Counted from the stretch's first letter, positions 35,996 to 49,029 are shown. The stretch is 64,000 bases of DNA from Iris pallida (GCA_029216955.1 JANAVB010010791.1:5282410-5346409), one strand, 5' to 3'. Program-made: numbers and translations. The notes: generated by a model from the letters alone, not told the origin.

Positions 35996-36992
35996 GTGCA
36001 AAAAATGGAATATTTTTATTTCAACATTTTTCTGAAAAGAGACTTGAATTACATTTATGCTAATTTCATCATATCATAATAATTTTCTAGATCATCTTTT
36101 ATAAAATCAACTGCTAAAATTAATCATGTTTTTTGGTGAGAGTATTTTGTACAATTTGAATGTAACACATATCACATCAGTAAGACATCGAGAATGAAGC
36201 CAGCACAAAGCCTCCTTTAGTGACCATTTTTGCCTCTAAGATCAAATGCTACGACACCATGTATAAGTTCATGTCGTTGCAGATGTAAGAAAGGAAAGAA
36301 GTTGTTTCTAGCCACGGATTTTGAAGAAAACGGAGACCACTCTTATTTAAAACAATTGAGAATACAAGTGAAATTCATAAGTATCCTTACCACCCTAAAA
36401 TAAACTCAACTATATCTCCATGCAATATGCTAGCAGGAAACTGTGTGTACCAACTATTATACAGCAAACCTGGACACAACCTGGAATAGACTCGGGAGTT
36501 CTGGGTCTTATATTAGTATAGTTGTTTTTCGAAATTCCTTTTTATTTCTTACACCTTGATTATTAGAGTTTAACTATCCTCCAGAGTGGAGAACTTGTGA
36601 AAGATCAGACAGTTCATAAGCCAATTATGGTGTTAAATTTTGACCCTTTTATAATAAATAAAATAAAATAATAACTCTCTATACAAGGAGCAAGCAATGG
36701 CAACTACTTCTAATATCCTATAGTTACTTTATGATCTATGGCCTCCATGCAACGAAACCAACACCCTCACTTTTCAACTGATAATAATCCTTGGCATTCT
36801 GAATGGTAGCATTGCAACAAATAAAGCACGAAGAGACTAGTTTACACCAACCAAAGGATTTGCACTAGACATACTATCGGCCGATAAAGATACGTATTGG
36901 CTGTATCGTATGTTTGGCATATCCGGTCAATACCCCTACCGCTGACACCGGACGATTTTGAAATTGTGGCTCCCTTTGCCGATTATATTAGC
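35996..36992. other. Intron 2, no gene recognised
   Basis: AT-rich sequence. A TATCGG-rich stretch near 36880-36960 is a probable fragment of the element seen at 24914-25386. Confidence 0.45.
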
Positions 36993-37214
36993 AAGGAAAA
37001 ATTTAAGAAAAAGATAGAAAGTATGAAAAAAGCAATGTAGACAAAATGATCTGATCATTCCGAAGATCAATATGCTATAGGATGTCCATATAATTCATTG
37101 ACACAAGGAAAAAATTAAAAGAAAAAGAAGGAAAAAGCAATGTAGAGAAAATGATCTAATAATGCTGAAGATCAACATATGCTATAGAGCGTCCATATAA
37201 TTGATCGACACAAT
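36993..37214. repeat. Tandem duplication of ~110 bp
   Basis: Two diverged copies (36993-37104 and 37105-37214) share AAGCAATGTAGA, AAAATGATCT and GTCCATATAATT in the same order. Confidence 0.8.
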
Positions 37215-37670
37215 GTAACCATTACCATTTGTCGAAGTTGTGTACTATAAATTCACAATCTCGATATATTGTAATATTATACGATTCAAAACTGTACATT
37301 TTGGGGGTAGTTTCTCTAAAAGAAAGTAAAATGGACAATAATATCTAATAAGTAAACAAAAGGTTATGCCTAAATCTATCAAATATTTTTCTAGCTTTTT
37401 AAATAACTTCTCATTATTTTCTTGTTCTCCGAAACCAATAACGAGTTCTTCGAAACCAAGAACGCCAAAACTCCGATCCAAAACCATGGATACTCATAAG
37501 AAGGGTCAGAAACTGATTTCGATACAGTGAACCTTGACATAAACCTCGAAGTATTGGTCCAACAATGAGAATATGGTGTCTTATAATGCATGGACAGCTT
37601 GTAATAGTAATTACCCAAAATAAGGATGGCATAGAACATGTAATCTAAAGTTCAATACACAAATAAATAC

Positions 37671-37817
37671 CTGTCTGACCCTTTTCTGACATTAGAAATT
37701 GTAAAAGAATCCATGGAATATGAGACTGCAGCCCGAGATGGGTCTTGCTGAGATGTGTAATTCACAGGTACAAGAATCAGCAAACCAATTACAGAGCAGA
37801 CAGTAAAAAATTTGATG
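37671..37817 (-). CDS. OSCA: OSCA/CSC1-like channel gene, exon 2
   Basis: A 147-bp exon encoding the second predicted membrane helix (IKFFTVCSVIGLLILVPVNY) and the following extracellular segment ending DSFTISNVRKGSD. The LLPVNY-like block and the (F/S)TISNV motif are hallmarks of OSCA/CSC1 proteins. The acceptor is TTTTTGGTGCAG above 37817 and the donor is GTATTTATTT below 37671. It begins by completing the Gly codon split after exon 1 and ends two bases into an Arg codon completed by exon 3. No stop or frameshift is seen. Confidence 0.9.
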
Positions 37818-39033
37818 CTGCACCAAAAATCGTAGGCTTAGAATAAGAATGAAAAATAATTTCAGACTATACAAGAAACCTGGTTCCAAGCTAATAAGAA
37901 GAGAAAACAATTGACTGCCAGTAAAAACAGGAGGAAGTTTAGAACAACCAAGGAATGAGATCAAGTGAGAAGTAAGTTTTCTGAGGAAACAAAATGGATA
38001 AGTTGGAGAAGCACATATGAATTACAGTTAATAATTAATCTAATTTACACAACTTATTTTCATATCACTTTCTTAATAGTGATTATCCAAGTGACTTTGA
38101 CTTATTCTAAAGGTGATAAAGCACTAGGTCAATGAGATATGCCCATACAAAATTTAAGTACCTCAATTCGACTCTGTATACCTCCTCCATTGTCATAAAC
38201 TTCCCGAGTTATTTTGATTTAACTGTAAGTGTTGTAACTTATGTTGTTAGTATCATACGATACACAATATGTGTATCGTAAATGTATCTTATGATATGAT
38301 ATACTATCATTTTGTTATGTATCGATTGATCGGATAGATACATATAGGCAGATAGTATCAATTTAAGTCATGTAATGTGTATTTAAGAATCTGAATTCTC
38401 GAACTACATAAACATGTAAAGATGAAACAAATAAAAAAATTATGAGAAAACTATATTAAAACATGTTCCTATATATATTTAGAAGTAGAGACTAGAGACA
38501 TAAATTCCTGGAGTTACTGTATCATACGATACACGATATATATATATACAAGCAAATCAATACACAATACTTGTCGCAAGTTGACAACCTAGGTTGTAAC
38601 CAATAAACATTTGCACACGCAACATGCTTATTATTCAATCTGAAAAAGGTTGTTTCTGGACTAGAATCAATTCAAACCTCTCAATAGAGGAAAATCACAG
38701 GCCCAAATCTTCTAAGAATTTGATATTGAAACGAATCAGTCTCTAATGGAATGATGAAGAAGTACCTCAGAAGCCTCACAAACAATAACTCATAAGGCCT
38801 CTCTCTCCCCTTTATATTTGAGTTTCAAACCTCACCTCACCTTTAACCAGTATTGACCGCCACCATTTCTGGCAACTCTTATCAAGTAGATCCAAAGGAA
38901 CTCTACAAAGGTGTCCTTTCTCTCTTAATCCCTTGATCTCTCTTCTTTTTTTTGTTCTAGACGTAGGGTCGGGGTGACCAATGTAGGGAGGGGATGACCA
39001 ACGTAAGGAGGGGACGGTTGGCAACTATAGTTG
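37818..39033. other. Intron 1, exon-2 side, no gene recognised
   Basis: AT-rich sequence. The words GTATCATACGATACAC occur at about 38250 and 38520, which may mark the ends of a small diverged repeat. No host exon is seen. Confidence 0.4.
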
Positions 39034-39050
39034 CCCCCCCCCCCCCCCCC
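39034..39050. repeat. C17 homopolymer
   Basis: Seventeen C residues in a row, a likely site of sequencing or assembly uncertainty. Confidence 0.9.
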
Positions 39051-39073
39051 TCTCCCTTGTATCGGGACGCCTA

Positions 39074-39184
39074 CAACAGTAGCGATTGACGTGGTGTTAC
39101 GCCGCCGTGACATGACTCACAAAGTCGAGACTTTACCCTTTCTAGGTACCTCATGTAGTCACACCACGGCAATCGCTGCTGTTG
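39074..39184. repeat. Small foldback with copia-B-like loop
   Basis: Arms of 23 bases (39074-39096 and 39162-39184) are inverted copies matching at about 20 positions, with outer end CAACAGTAGCGATTG. The loop is nearly identical to 41472-41547 inside copia B. Confidence 0.7.
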
Positions 39185-39866
39185 ACGAAAATGACAACAA
39201 AGGTGGTCCCAGACACGGGGTTGGTGTGAGGAGGGTTTAATTTTTGAGGGGCTTCTTTGATAGCTCGGAGTCGGAGATAAAGGATTGGGATAGAGTTTCC
39301 TTGTCAAATTAGGGTAAATTAGAGTAATACTCGGTGAAAAAAGGACTGTTGATTGGACTAGGAGTCAGGGGGGCTTGTGGAAATCCTCTTTTGGTAGTGC
39401 GCGAGAGATACGGGCAGCACCCCAATTACTTCACCTGGCAACAAGTGCACTAAGAGCAAGGTCTCAACTGGAGCAAGGAGCAGGGATTATAGCAAACTCT
39501 ATGTTGGCATAGACATTGGCAACTTCGAGTGTGGGTGTCGCCAAAACGAGATTGCCATTGGACTTTGGAGTCGTTGTCACTACCTACAGTGGTTGTTATC
39601 AGGGTTTGGGATCTTCGTCATAATAATCATTGCAGACCTGCTTCTGCCTTGACGTTAGCACTGACGTAGGTTGGAGATATTCTGATAATAAGCTTTTGAG
39701 AGTCTGTATATGTGGTTGAGAAAGACGGGAAGAGAGTTCTAATGGAGGTTATCAATATGGGGACCGAAAGTCCAAGAGTAGTGAAAAGGCAAGGGATTGA
39801 TTCACTTTTCACAGATGTTCTCGTGGAGACTAATTCATGTGGTCGGGGTCTGATGAACAGAGTAGG
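39185..39866. other. Intron 1, no gene recognised
   Basis: Mixed-composition sequence up to the copia B LTR, without recognisable coding or repeat structure. Confidence 0.4.
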
Positions 39867-40991
39867 TGTTATTCCCGAAATAGATCTTAGATGGAAGAAC
39901 GTATGTAAACAGAGTGATTCTGCAAACAAATTTGCTCACACACTCTGTATATGAGGAACTTCAGAGAAATCAGAGCAAAAGAATTTGCTTCTCTAAAGAT
40001 CCTGTAGCTACTTCTCGGATGATGGAGGAAGATGAAGATGCAACTCTGCTGGGGTGATGAAGATCACCGTTGCTCAAAGCAAGATTCGCCCTACTGCGAT
40101 ATGCTCCAAGGAACCAGCAACTTCGAACGAAGGAACTTCTTTAACGCTCGCTGTCACCGCCTGACTGAACGCACAGAACTCCTCGGACTCCAATGGCAGC
40201 GGCCTCTCAACTCTCTTCGTTTCATAATTTCTGAGTAAGTCGTCAAGGAAGGCACTAATAGAGTACTTATAGAGTTGGGCAGAAACCCTAACTCTAATCC
40301 TGGCCATACACTGACTGCAAAAAGATAGGAACGAATCTTGGAAAGATTTAACTGAATCAAATTCAAATCCCACAAAAATCGGATCTGAAATTTGACTCGA
40401 TCTTTCCATAACCGTTCGAACCTTCCAACCAGCGCCTAACAGGAGCAGAGGCACGCAAACGCATAGCAGCGCGCGCAGCAGAGCAGCAGCTCGTGCACGC
40501 ACTCGGCAGCACATGCACGCGTACGCACTGAGGTGCAGCACGCAAGGAGCGCAAGCGCACGCGGCCACGCAGAGCCTGTCCGCGCCTGCTCTCGCGCCTA
40601 CACCCGCACTTGCACCCGCACCTGTCCATGCACCGAGCCCATGGACCTAGCGCATGCGACTCGCGCATAAGACGAGCGCAACAACAGCATACAAAGCGCC
40701 ATGCGTCGATGTTGACGTGCTAAGTGCAAAGTACGCCAACAAAGCGCCACTTTGTGCCCTTGAGCCCAAGCCCGAGTTCGAGTTCGAGTCCGAGTCCGAG
40801 TCCGAGTCGCTAAGCCCCTTCGTGGAGTTAGCCTTCTTCCTACTAGAAAAATACCCCCCTATGGCACCTATGTGCCTCTCCACACCTCATGTGAACATCT
40901 CAACACAAGCAAAGCTTTATATAGAGTTACTCACCATTTGGTATGAGCAATGTGGGACTATTTTTCTAGTCTCCAATGCAAAATACCAACA
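39867..40991 (-). repeat. 3' LTR of copia B
   Basis: On the minus strand it starts TGTTGGTATTTTGC (40991), next to the purine-rich ATGTGGAGGAT, and ends GAATAACA (39867). A GAGTC-type hexanucleotide run (GTCCGA/GTTCGA) lies at about 40773-40810. Confidence 0.9.
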
Positions 40992-41320
40992 ATCCTCCAC
41001 ATATATCTATATATATGGGTTGAGCGTTCCCCACAGTGACTGTCCATCATGCATTAGGATAGATGTCGCTACGACTTGAATCTTTTTGCATGGATTAAAT
41101 AACAGCATAATACAAGAATGGACTAGGCGTTGAATTTTGCACAATGACTCCAATTCTTTCCACTCACATAATAACATCAAATATGCTTCTGGCTGCACAT
41201 TAAAGGCCTTGTGCCATCCTGGTTTCGGTATATATATCTTGGGTGACTACAAGATTTTCCTCGAGAGACGACCTACATCTCTATCCATACACTCTAGGTG
41301 AGTTCTTTTAAAGAGTCTTG

Positions 41321-41750
41321 GCATGAAGCCTTTTGCTTCCTTGTTGTGCTACGCCACTATGACATGACCCAAAGTCGAGGCAATGCCTCATGTGGTATCA
41401 TACTACTGTAGCATGAGGTCCAGCCTCTTTGTAGTGCTAAACTATTCAGCATGAAGCCTTTTGCTTCCTTGCGGTGTTACGCCGCCGTGACATGACTCAC
41501 AAAGTCAAGACTTTACCCTTTCTAGGTACCTCATGTAGTCACACCACTGTAACATGAGGCCCAGCCTCTTTGTAGTGCTGCCTACCACTCTTCATTCTAC
41601 AGCATGAGGCTCACTTGCCTATGTGTGGTGCTACGCCGCTGTGACTTAGCCCGAAGCCAATGCTTTACCCTCACTAGGTACCTCATGTGGTGTCACCCCA
41701 CTGTAGCATGGAGTACTACGCTTCTTTGTAGTTTTGTGCTACCCGTGCTT
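41321..41750. repeat. Three diverged tandem units of ~130-155 bp in copia B
   Basis: Units begin GCATGA(A/G)G at 41321, 41449 and 41602. Each contains a CTACGCCGC-like and a TACCTCATGTGGT-like part. They lie between the end of RNase H and the 3' LTR. Confidence 0.75.
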
Positions 41751-42090
41751 CCTGTAAAGCATATCAGACATCCCAAATGTTCGAAAACTCATTAAGGCTT
41801 TCAAGCCATCCTCTTACAGGACTTTGTTCCATACAAAGAACAACCAGTAGACAAAGTGGTTCTGGGTCCATAATCCCATATTCCCAAAGGATTATCTACT
41901 GTCAACAGTGGTTCTGGGTCCGCAACCCCGTAATTCCCAAGGATTACCTATTGTTCTTGATATTCTTCCAATCAATGATCCTTCTTTGAACTAAAAGCTA
42001 GATGTCTAGTAGATTTTTCTTTGAACTAATAGCATAAAACTTTATAGTAGAATTACAAAGACACAATACCACAGTGTCTTTAAGCTCAAT

Positions 42091-44453
42091 TTACATGCTG
42101 TCTTCAACCAGCTGTTGCTTGAGACATTTGGTTAACGGATCTGTCAAATTCTCTTGGCTCCGAAAATCAACCACGGCAATGACTCCTCTTTTAATAAGAT
42201 TATTTATCGTCCTGAGCCTTAGACGCATAGTTCGTTTATTGCCATTGAAGAGGTCATTCGATACCACCATTGTAGTCGCCTGGTTGTCGCAGTATATCGG
42301 TATAGCCGTTATCTGCGTACCAACTATTAGAAGATCATACATGAGCTCCCGAAGCCATTCTGCTTCATCCGCTGCAGATTATTGCATAGAACTCAGATTC
42401 CATAAAAGAGAGTGAGAGCATAGTTTGTTTCTTCGACTTCCACGATATAGCATCTCTACTCTACTTTTGAGCACCAGCTTGCATTACTGAAGCCTTCCAC
42501 TACTGTTGGATCTTCGCAGTAGTGCAGTGCATACTTCTGAGTCCTCTTGAGGTATCTCATTATCCTTTTCACAGCTTTTCAGTGCTCCACATCTGGATTG
42601 CTCGTGAACTGACTCAACATCCCCATGACAAAAGCTATATCAGGCCTTATGGCAGTAGTCGCATACATCAAACTTCCGATGACGGTTGAATACTCCAGCT
42701 GTCTGATGCTTTCCCTTTGATTTGGCTTCAGTTCCTTGTCACGCCTCTATGGCGTATCGATCCCTGAAAAATCCTGATACCCATAGCGTATGAACATCTT
42801 CTCAATGTAATGAGACTGTGACAATGTCACTCCAGTTTTCGTTTGGATGATCATTATCCCTAGGATAACAGCAGCTTCTGCTAAGTCCTTCATGCTGAAC
42901 TTAGACAAGAGAAACTTCTTTATCTCAGTGACACTTACTAGATCTGTACCCAAGATCAGCATGTTGTCCACGTACAGACAAATGATAACTCTTATCCCAT
43001 CAGCGAACTTTGTATACACACACTTGTTCGTCTCACTGACCCTGTAGCCGTTTGATCTTATGACTTTATCAAACTTCTTATGCCACATCTTGAGAGCTTG
43101 CTTGAGACCATATAATGATTTTACCAACTGCAGACTTTGTCTTCAAAACCATTGACGACAAATCCTTCTGGCTGTTGCATGTAAATCTCTTCGATCAACT
43201 CACCATTCAGGAATGCGGTTTTAACATTCATCTGATGAATAACCAGCTTGTGAATTGCACTCAGAGAAATCAATATCCTGATGGTCGTCATCTGCGCTAC
43301 TGGAGCATATGTGTCAAAATAATCGATCCCCTACTTCTGAAAAAATTCCTTGGCTACCAGACTAGCCTTGAACTTGTCAATAGTTTCATCGGCTTTCATC
43401 TTCTTCTTGAAGATCCATTTACATCCGATTGGTTTTGCTCCTTCAGGAAGATCGATCAACACCTACGTATTTCGGAGGTTATCGAGTCATACTCATCATT
43501 AATAGCCTCCTTCCAGAAGACAACGTCTCTGGTCTTCATCACCTTATCATAGGTAAGCGGATCTGCTTCCACATGATAGGTGATGAAATCATCTTCGAAG
43601 TCCTTCCATCTCCTCACTCGCTTAGATATAGGTTCTGCGAGTTCTTGTTCAATCGTTGTTTCTGCAACAACTTCTTCTTGGACTACATCTTTCTTAGGAG
43701 ATTGAGCCTCCTATGCACCCATACTATTTTTCGGAATGTTCGCGAGAACAACGTTCTTGTGCCTTGCAAATTTATCTTCAAAGAATTCTGCATAACGAGA
43801 TTCAATGATATATGATTTGACTCAATATCAAGGAACCTCTGAGCACCACTCTTCTCAGCATAACCCAGAAATATTGTCTTCGTAGTCCTCGTACCCAGCT
43901 TTTGAATCTTTAAATCTGGAAGCTTCACATACGCCAGACACACCCACATTCGAATGACATTCAAGTTGGGTCTAACATTGAAACAGAGTTCATGAAGAGT
44001 GACTTCCGAAGTTGCATGGGGTACTCTATTCAAAATAAAAGTAGCCGTAAGCACAGCTTCACCCCAGAGACAATTCAGAAGACCCGCAGTCAACAGCATT
44101 GAGTTCATCATCTCTGTTAACATTCTGTTCTTCCTTTCTGCAATACCGTTTGATTGAGGTGAGTACGGAGCAGTCGTCTCGTTGACAATTCCATGTTCTC
44201 TGCAGAACAATGCGAATTCATGAGACATATAATCTCCACATCGTTCACTTCTGGGTCTCTTGAGTTGTCCGGTTTGACGCTCAGCTTCAGCCTTGGAGTT
44301 CTTAAATTTCTCAAACACTTCATCTTTAGACTTGAGCAGATAAATAAACGTGTAATTTGAGAAATCGTCGATGAAAGTAATGAAATACTTCATCCCGGCC
44401 TTTCTGTTTTGGTTTTTCCTTGCAGTCCTTCCTCCAGTGGCCTTTCTTGCCAT
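42091..44453 (-). pseudogene. Copia B pol: integrase, RT, RNase H
   Basis: Integrase at 43683-44453 ([37 protein letters not shown]), then an RT broken by frameshifts between about 43130 and 43550, and the RT palm at 42747-43127. The catalytic motif reads CLYVDNM, with Asn for the second Asp of YVDD (42963-42974), which alone should abolish polymerisation. RNase H remnants (IPIYCDNQATTMVVSND, TDPLTKCLKQQLVEDSM) close at 42091. Protease is absent: the zinc-knuckle segment [10 protein letters not shown] runs straight into the integrase. Confidence 0.88.
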
Positions 44454-45229
44454 AGTTGAAACAAGTTCCAGGATCTTTAGACTTGGGTTTGAACTGAGCC
44501 GACTTCACTTCAGGTGGTGAACGTTATTTTTTCTGATGGTAAGGAGCCTTCTGCTTCCCTTTAGAGTTACCTCCTTGTACCATATTGGCCTTGGCCATCT
44601 GCTTGGACAAAGTATCCACTTTGAGTTGAGCCCTCAACTCGTCTTTAACATGTATCCAGTACAAGAAGCACTCAAGATCCACCTCCATCTTCTTGCAGTG
44701 CATGTCCGCAATAAAGTTGCTCTACCCAGGTGGGAGCTTGGCGACAACACTCCCGACGACGAAGGCATCGACCAAGGGCATGCCGTCATCCGCAAGTTTC
44801 TGACATAACTTGAGGAACTCCTTGACTTAGCATGGTCTTGTCGTCCTCAAATCGCATCCTCCAGACCTTTTCGGTCACGTGGATCTTGTATCTGTTTTCA
44901 TCTGCCTTGTAGAGATTCTCTACAGACTCCCAAACGTCCTTTGGATTAACCGTCATGCTGCATTACTCCGCCAGAGAGTCCTCCATAGAGTTCAAGATAA
45001 GCAACTTGCAGAAGTTATCTCTCCTCCACTTAGACTGCAAAGCAGTGGCCTCAGCAACGCTCCGAGCATTTTCATCCTCCGGAATCAAAGGCTCAGGATC
45101 TGTCAATACGTAGTCTACGTTCACGAGTTGAAGACTAACCTTTCTCTTCCAGACGTTGTAATGCTCCCCGTCAAACTTCTCAAGTTTGTTAAAACTTGTG
45201 TCGAGAAGGTTTGCATTGTTGTTCTCCAT
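44326..45229 (-). pseudogene. Copia B gag
   Basis: Starts at ATG 45229, only about 10 bases after the primer-site region, with MENNNANLLDTS, KLEKFDGEHYNVWKRKV, LILNSMEDSLAE and then a stop. Degenerate gag follows to a zinc knuckle at about 44421-44463 ([14 protein letters not shown]) in which the second Cys is Tyr. The N-terminal block is closely matched by copia H. Confidence 0.85.
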
Positions 45230-45237
45230 CGGATCTG

Positions 45238-45251
45238 GATCTTGCTTTGAG
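45238..45251 (-). other. LTR-complementary primer-site region of copia B
   Basis: On the minus strand CTCAAAGCAAGATC lies two bases inside the 5' LTR end. It is complementary over 13 bases to ATCTTGCTTTGAG within the same LTR (45460-45474). No TGG-starting tRNA-type site is present. Confidence 0.65.
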
Positions 45252-45253
45252 AA

Positions 45254-46226
45254 TGTTATTCTCGAAACATATCTTAGATGGAAGAACGTATGTAAAAAGA
45301 GTGATTCTATAAACGAATTTGCTCACACACTCTGTATATGAAGAACTTCATAGAAATCAGAGCAAAAGAATTTGCTTCTCTAACGATCATGTAGCTTCTT
45401 CTCGGATGATAGAGGAAGATGAAGATGCAACTCTCGTAGGGTGCTGAAGATCACCATTGCTCAAAGCAAGATTCGCCCTACTGCGATCTGCTCTCAGGAA
45501 CCAGCAAGTTCGGACGAAGGAACTTCTTGAACGCTCGCTATCACCTACTGACTGTACTCACAGAACTCCTTGGACTCCAATGGCAGCGGCCTCTCAACTC
45601 TTTTTGTTTCTTAATTTTTGAGTAAGTCGTCAAGGAAGGCACGAAGAGAGTATTTATAGAGTTGGGCGTAAACCATAATTCTAATTCTGGCCGTACACTG
45701 ACTGCGAAGAGATAGGAACGAATCATGGAAATATTTAACTGAATCAAATTAAAATCCCACAAAAATCGGATCTGAAATTTGACTCGATCTTTGTATAACC
45801 GCCCGAACCTTCCAACTAGCGCCTAACAGCAGCACCGGCACGCGGACGCACTGAGGCGTAGCACGCAAGAGCGCGAGCACACGCAGCGATGCAGAGCTGT
45901 GCCTAGCCCGCGCGTGCTCCCGCGCCTGTTCGTGCCTGCACGTGCATGCTCGCGCTCCTGCACTTGCACCTGCACCTGCGCCTGCCCATGAGCCGAGCCC
46001 ATGCAACTCGTGCATATGACAAGCGCATGAGTGCAATAACTGCCTGTACCCGTGTCTGTTCACGCCTACACCCGCGTCTGCCCATGCGCCTAGCAAATGC
46101 AACTTACGCATGAAACGAGTGTACGAGCGCAACAACTGTGCACAAAGCGCCAGTTGACGCGCTAAGTGCAAAGTGCGCCAACAAAGCGCAACTTTGCGCC
46201 CTTGAGCTCGAGTCTGAGTCGCTAAG
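45254..46226 (-). repeat. 5' LTR of copia B (outer part missing)
   Basis: Matches 39867-40817. A TATA-like CTATAAATAC lies on the minus strand near 45650-45660. It is broken at GTCGCTAAG, where gypsy C starts. Confidence 0.88.
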
Positions 46227-47906
46227 TGTCACATCCCAATTCGGTAGAATTCGATAATCGTCTCCCTGACGTGATGTCATACAAGCCTAAATTGCGCCCG
46301 CACAAGACAATTTTATAAGGTTATCTGAAACACAACATTCAATCCAGTACGCAGAGAAATTGAATATATTGATATAGAAGGAACTTGTCTTTCATTGATA
46401 ATAAACTTGTTTACAGACTTGATTACAAAAGGGGCCATGCGGGCTTACAAACTGACTCGGATGAGATAGTCATTCCATACATTTACATCCATTTATAGAA
46501 AGCAACAAAATCACTATTGGACCTGGGATCGGTGATAGTTGATGCGACATGGCGCAGTATTGATCGGAGTCTTCAAAATGTTGCAGAATTTGCCTTCGCA
46601 CTAGCAAGGCTTTCAAAATGGACGAGCGTCGCCTTCAGTTCCTTGGCACGCTTTCCTGGTTCGGAGCACCTGTGGAGAGCGAGGGTCAGTACATTACACG
46701 TGTACTGGTAGGTGGCAAATTATGTCCGTGCTCTCATTTGGTTCAAGAAATTAAGTGAACAAGCATACATATATTTGGTGAACTTTCTAGCCATCCTAAT
46801 CAATTCATAAAAGCAATTGAAAGGCACAATAGCATACGACGATGATTCTTACCCACGACAGAGCGTGTCGTTGCAGTATAAAGCTTACCATGCTCTTTCA
46901 TGTCATATTGATAATGAAGAATACAATAGAGTGCAATTGTGAAGGTCACTGGCATGACAAGACATCCTGGACATATAGCTTGGTAAGACGGAGGTCCTTC
47001 AGCGCAGGTAGCGAGCCCCGTTGAAAGCCACTGCCTACCGTGGCATGCATCCAGCATAGCTATCCATGTTTCTTCCTAGGCCGGATCGGTCCCATGGCCC
47101 CGGGATACTGCCCGAAGAAACAATCTCCCTTGTGCACAAGTTGTCCATGACCGTGCTAAGTTAACAAGTTATTCAAGGCACGTTTCATGGTATCGTTGCG
47201 ACATTCATTTAATCGATTCAATCTTTGCTTAGCACAGTTCTATATAGCACGGTATTAAGCAAGCACGTAACAGTTATATGATAAGCAGTTCTATAGCCCG
47301 TAGACGTGAGATGTCGTACAACAGTTTATTGGAATAAGCCTTTTTGTTGTCGCATTTACATCTAGCATAGCATACTTTGGTATCGGCAATTTATTGGAGA
47401 AAAGATAGTCGAGGGGAGAAGGGTCAGCCACTCACCTTGATTTGTTTGATTGAGACGAGAGACCTATTGGCTGAGCTAAACAGCGCCTACGCGATCACCT
47501 GAAATCGCATAAGCTACTGATTAGAACACTGTATCATTCAATGAGTTCGATACGAATGCGAAGTTCGAAAATGCAAGCCATAAAAACCATCGAAAACATT
47601 CACGAAAACGCATTCAGAAAACAAAATCCAAAGAAACAATTACGGCATGAAAAGTAGAGCAACGGAAGGTCTCTTCCGACTCACCCGCAGAGTCTATCCT
47701 CGAGGTGCAACCCACTGAATATAGGACTTGATTCCGAAGAAACCATTCCACAATGAGGAAAGGATATTAATTGATCAATCGGTCCCGTTCAATCGATTCA
47801 ATCGATCCCGACCAATCGGTTCCGACTAAATTGATAGCGACAGTGTTCCTTTCTCGTACCCCATGGACGAGAAACAGGACACGATATAGGGATGGGACAC
47901 TACACC
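46227..47906 (-). repeat. 3' LTR of gypsy C
   Basis: 1680 bp from TGTAGTGTCCCATCCC (at 47906 on the minus strand) to GGGATGTGACA (46227). Confidence 0.88.
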
Positions 47907-47924
47907 ATAACCAACTAAGAAAAA

Positions 47925-47944
47925 GTTTCGTCCTCGAAACTTAA
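47925..47944 (-). other. Hairpin before the gypsy C LTR
   Basis: AAGTTTCG and CGAAACTT form an 8-bp stem with an AGGA loop, at the same place as in gypsy A, B and L. Confidence 0.65.
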
Positions 47945-48004
47945 TGATAGAACCTACCTCTAAGAAAACAATGAAGGGAATTTCTCCATCTCTGATTTGA
48001 GTTC

Positions 48005-49029
48005 CTATATCGATTCCTCGACCGAATGGTTTCTCCAGAGTACGCGGACGAGAGGGATCGAGCCATTTCGAAGGAATTTATCCTTGTGCTCCAAGATTTG
48101 TACGGGTTCTTCTACGTACGATAAGTCTGCCTTCAGATCTAGCTGTCCTAAATCTACCACATAGCTCGGATCGTGCACAAATTTTCGTAGTTGCGAAACA
48201 TGAAAAATATCGTGCACATCTGACAATTCTGGCGGCAATGCGATTTAATAAGCTACTGGGACGACTCGCTTCAGTATCTTGAAGGGACCGACAAATCTTG
48301 GACTCAGCTTCTCCTTTGCTCCAAATCTGGTGACTCCTCGCATGGGCGATACCTTCAGAAACACATGGTCGCCTTCCAGAAACTCAAGTGGTCTTCAGTG
48401 GATGTCGGCGTAGCTCTTCTGCCGACTCTGTACAATCTTCAGTCTTTTCCGAATGAGCTTAACCTTATGCACGGTCTGCTCCACCAGCTCCAGGCCAAAG
48501 ATCTGTCGCTTCTCGACTTTGTCCCAGCAAATGGGCGATCTGCACTTCTGTCCGTACAAGGCTTCGTACGGTGACATCTGAATGCTGGATTGATAGTTGT
48601 TATTGTATGCAAATTCAGACAGAGGTAAATGGACATGCCAACTTGACTTGAAGTCAATTGCGCAGAGCCATAGCATGTCTTCGAGAATCTGATTCACGTG
48701 CTCCGTTTAGCCATCGGTTTGGGGTGGTAAGCCGAGCTAAAGTTCAATTTCGTATCCAGAGCCGACTGAAGGCTATTCCAAAAGCGCGATAGAAACCGTA
48801 CATCCCGATCAGAGATGATGGATACTGGAACTCCGTGCAACCGCACTATCTTGTCAAGATAAATCTGAGTCGGACGATCGACGCTCCAAGTAACTTTGAT
48901 GGCAATGAAATGCGTTGACTTGGTTAGTCGGTCGACGATGACCAAGATGGCATCATTTTCCCGTGGCGTCTTCGGTAGACCAACAAAAAAAATCCATACA
49001 CACGTGCTGCCACTTCCATTCCGGAATCA
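48005..49029 (-). pseudogene. Gypsy C integrase and chromodomain
   Basis: Read downward: [81 protein letters not shown], then [18 protein letters not shown] and the chromodomain segment [17 protein letters not shown] ending near 48005. Frameshifts near 48945, 48695 and 48245-48395 break it. No intron-like insertion is seen. Confidence 0.85.

Larger units (their letters stand above)
39867..46226 (-). mobile_element. Copia B: Ty1/copia element, outer 5' LTR edge lost
   Basis: A minus-strand copia element. The 3' LTR (1125 bp) is complete, and the 5' LTR (973 bp) lacks its outer ~150-175 bp where gypsy C begins. It contains gag, integrase, RT and RNase H. Protease and the pre-integrase region are deleted. 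Two more members of the family, K and H, are in the window. The initiator-tRNA type primer site is absent and a stretch complementary to the LTR stands in its place. Confidence 0.9.
46227..49029 (-). mobile_element. Gypsy C: 3' end of a chromovirus
   Basis: Minus strand: a 3' LTR (46227-47906), the hairpin region, and the integrase/chromodomain part of pol up to about 49029, where it is cut by a TATCGG repeat fragment and copia K. Everything upstream of the integrase core is missing. It shares its LTR start with gypsy D and its integrase wording with gypsy B. Confidence 0.88.
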
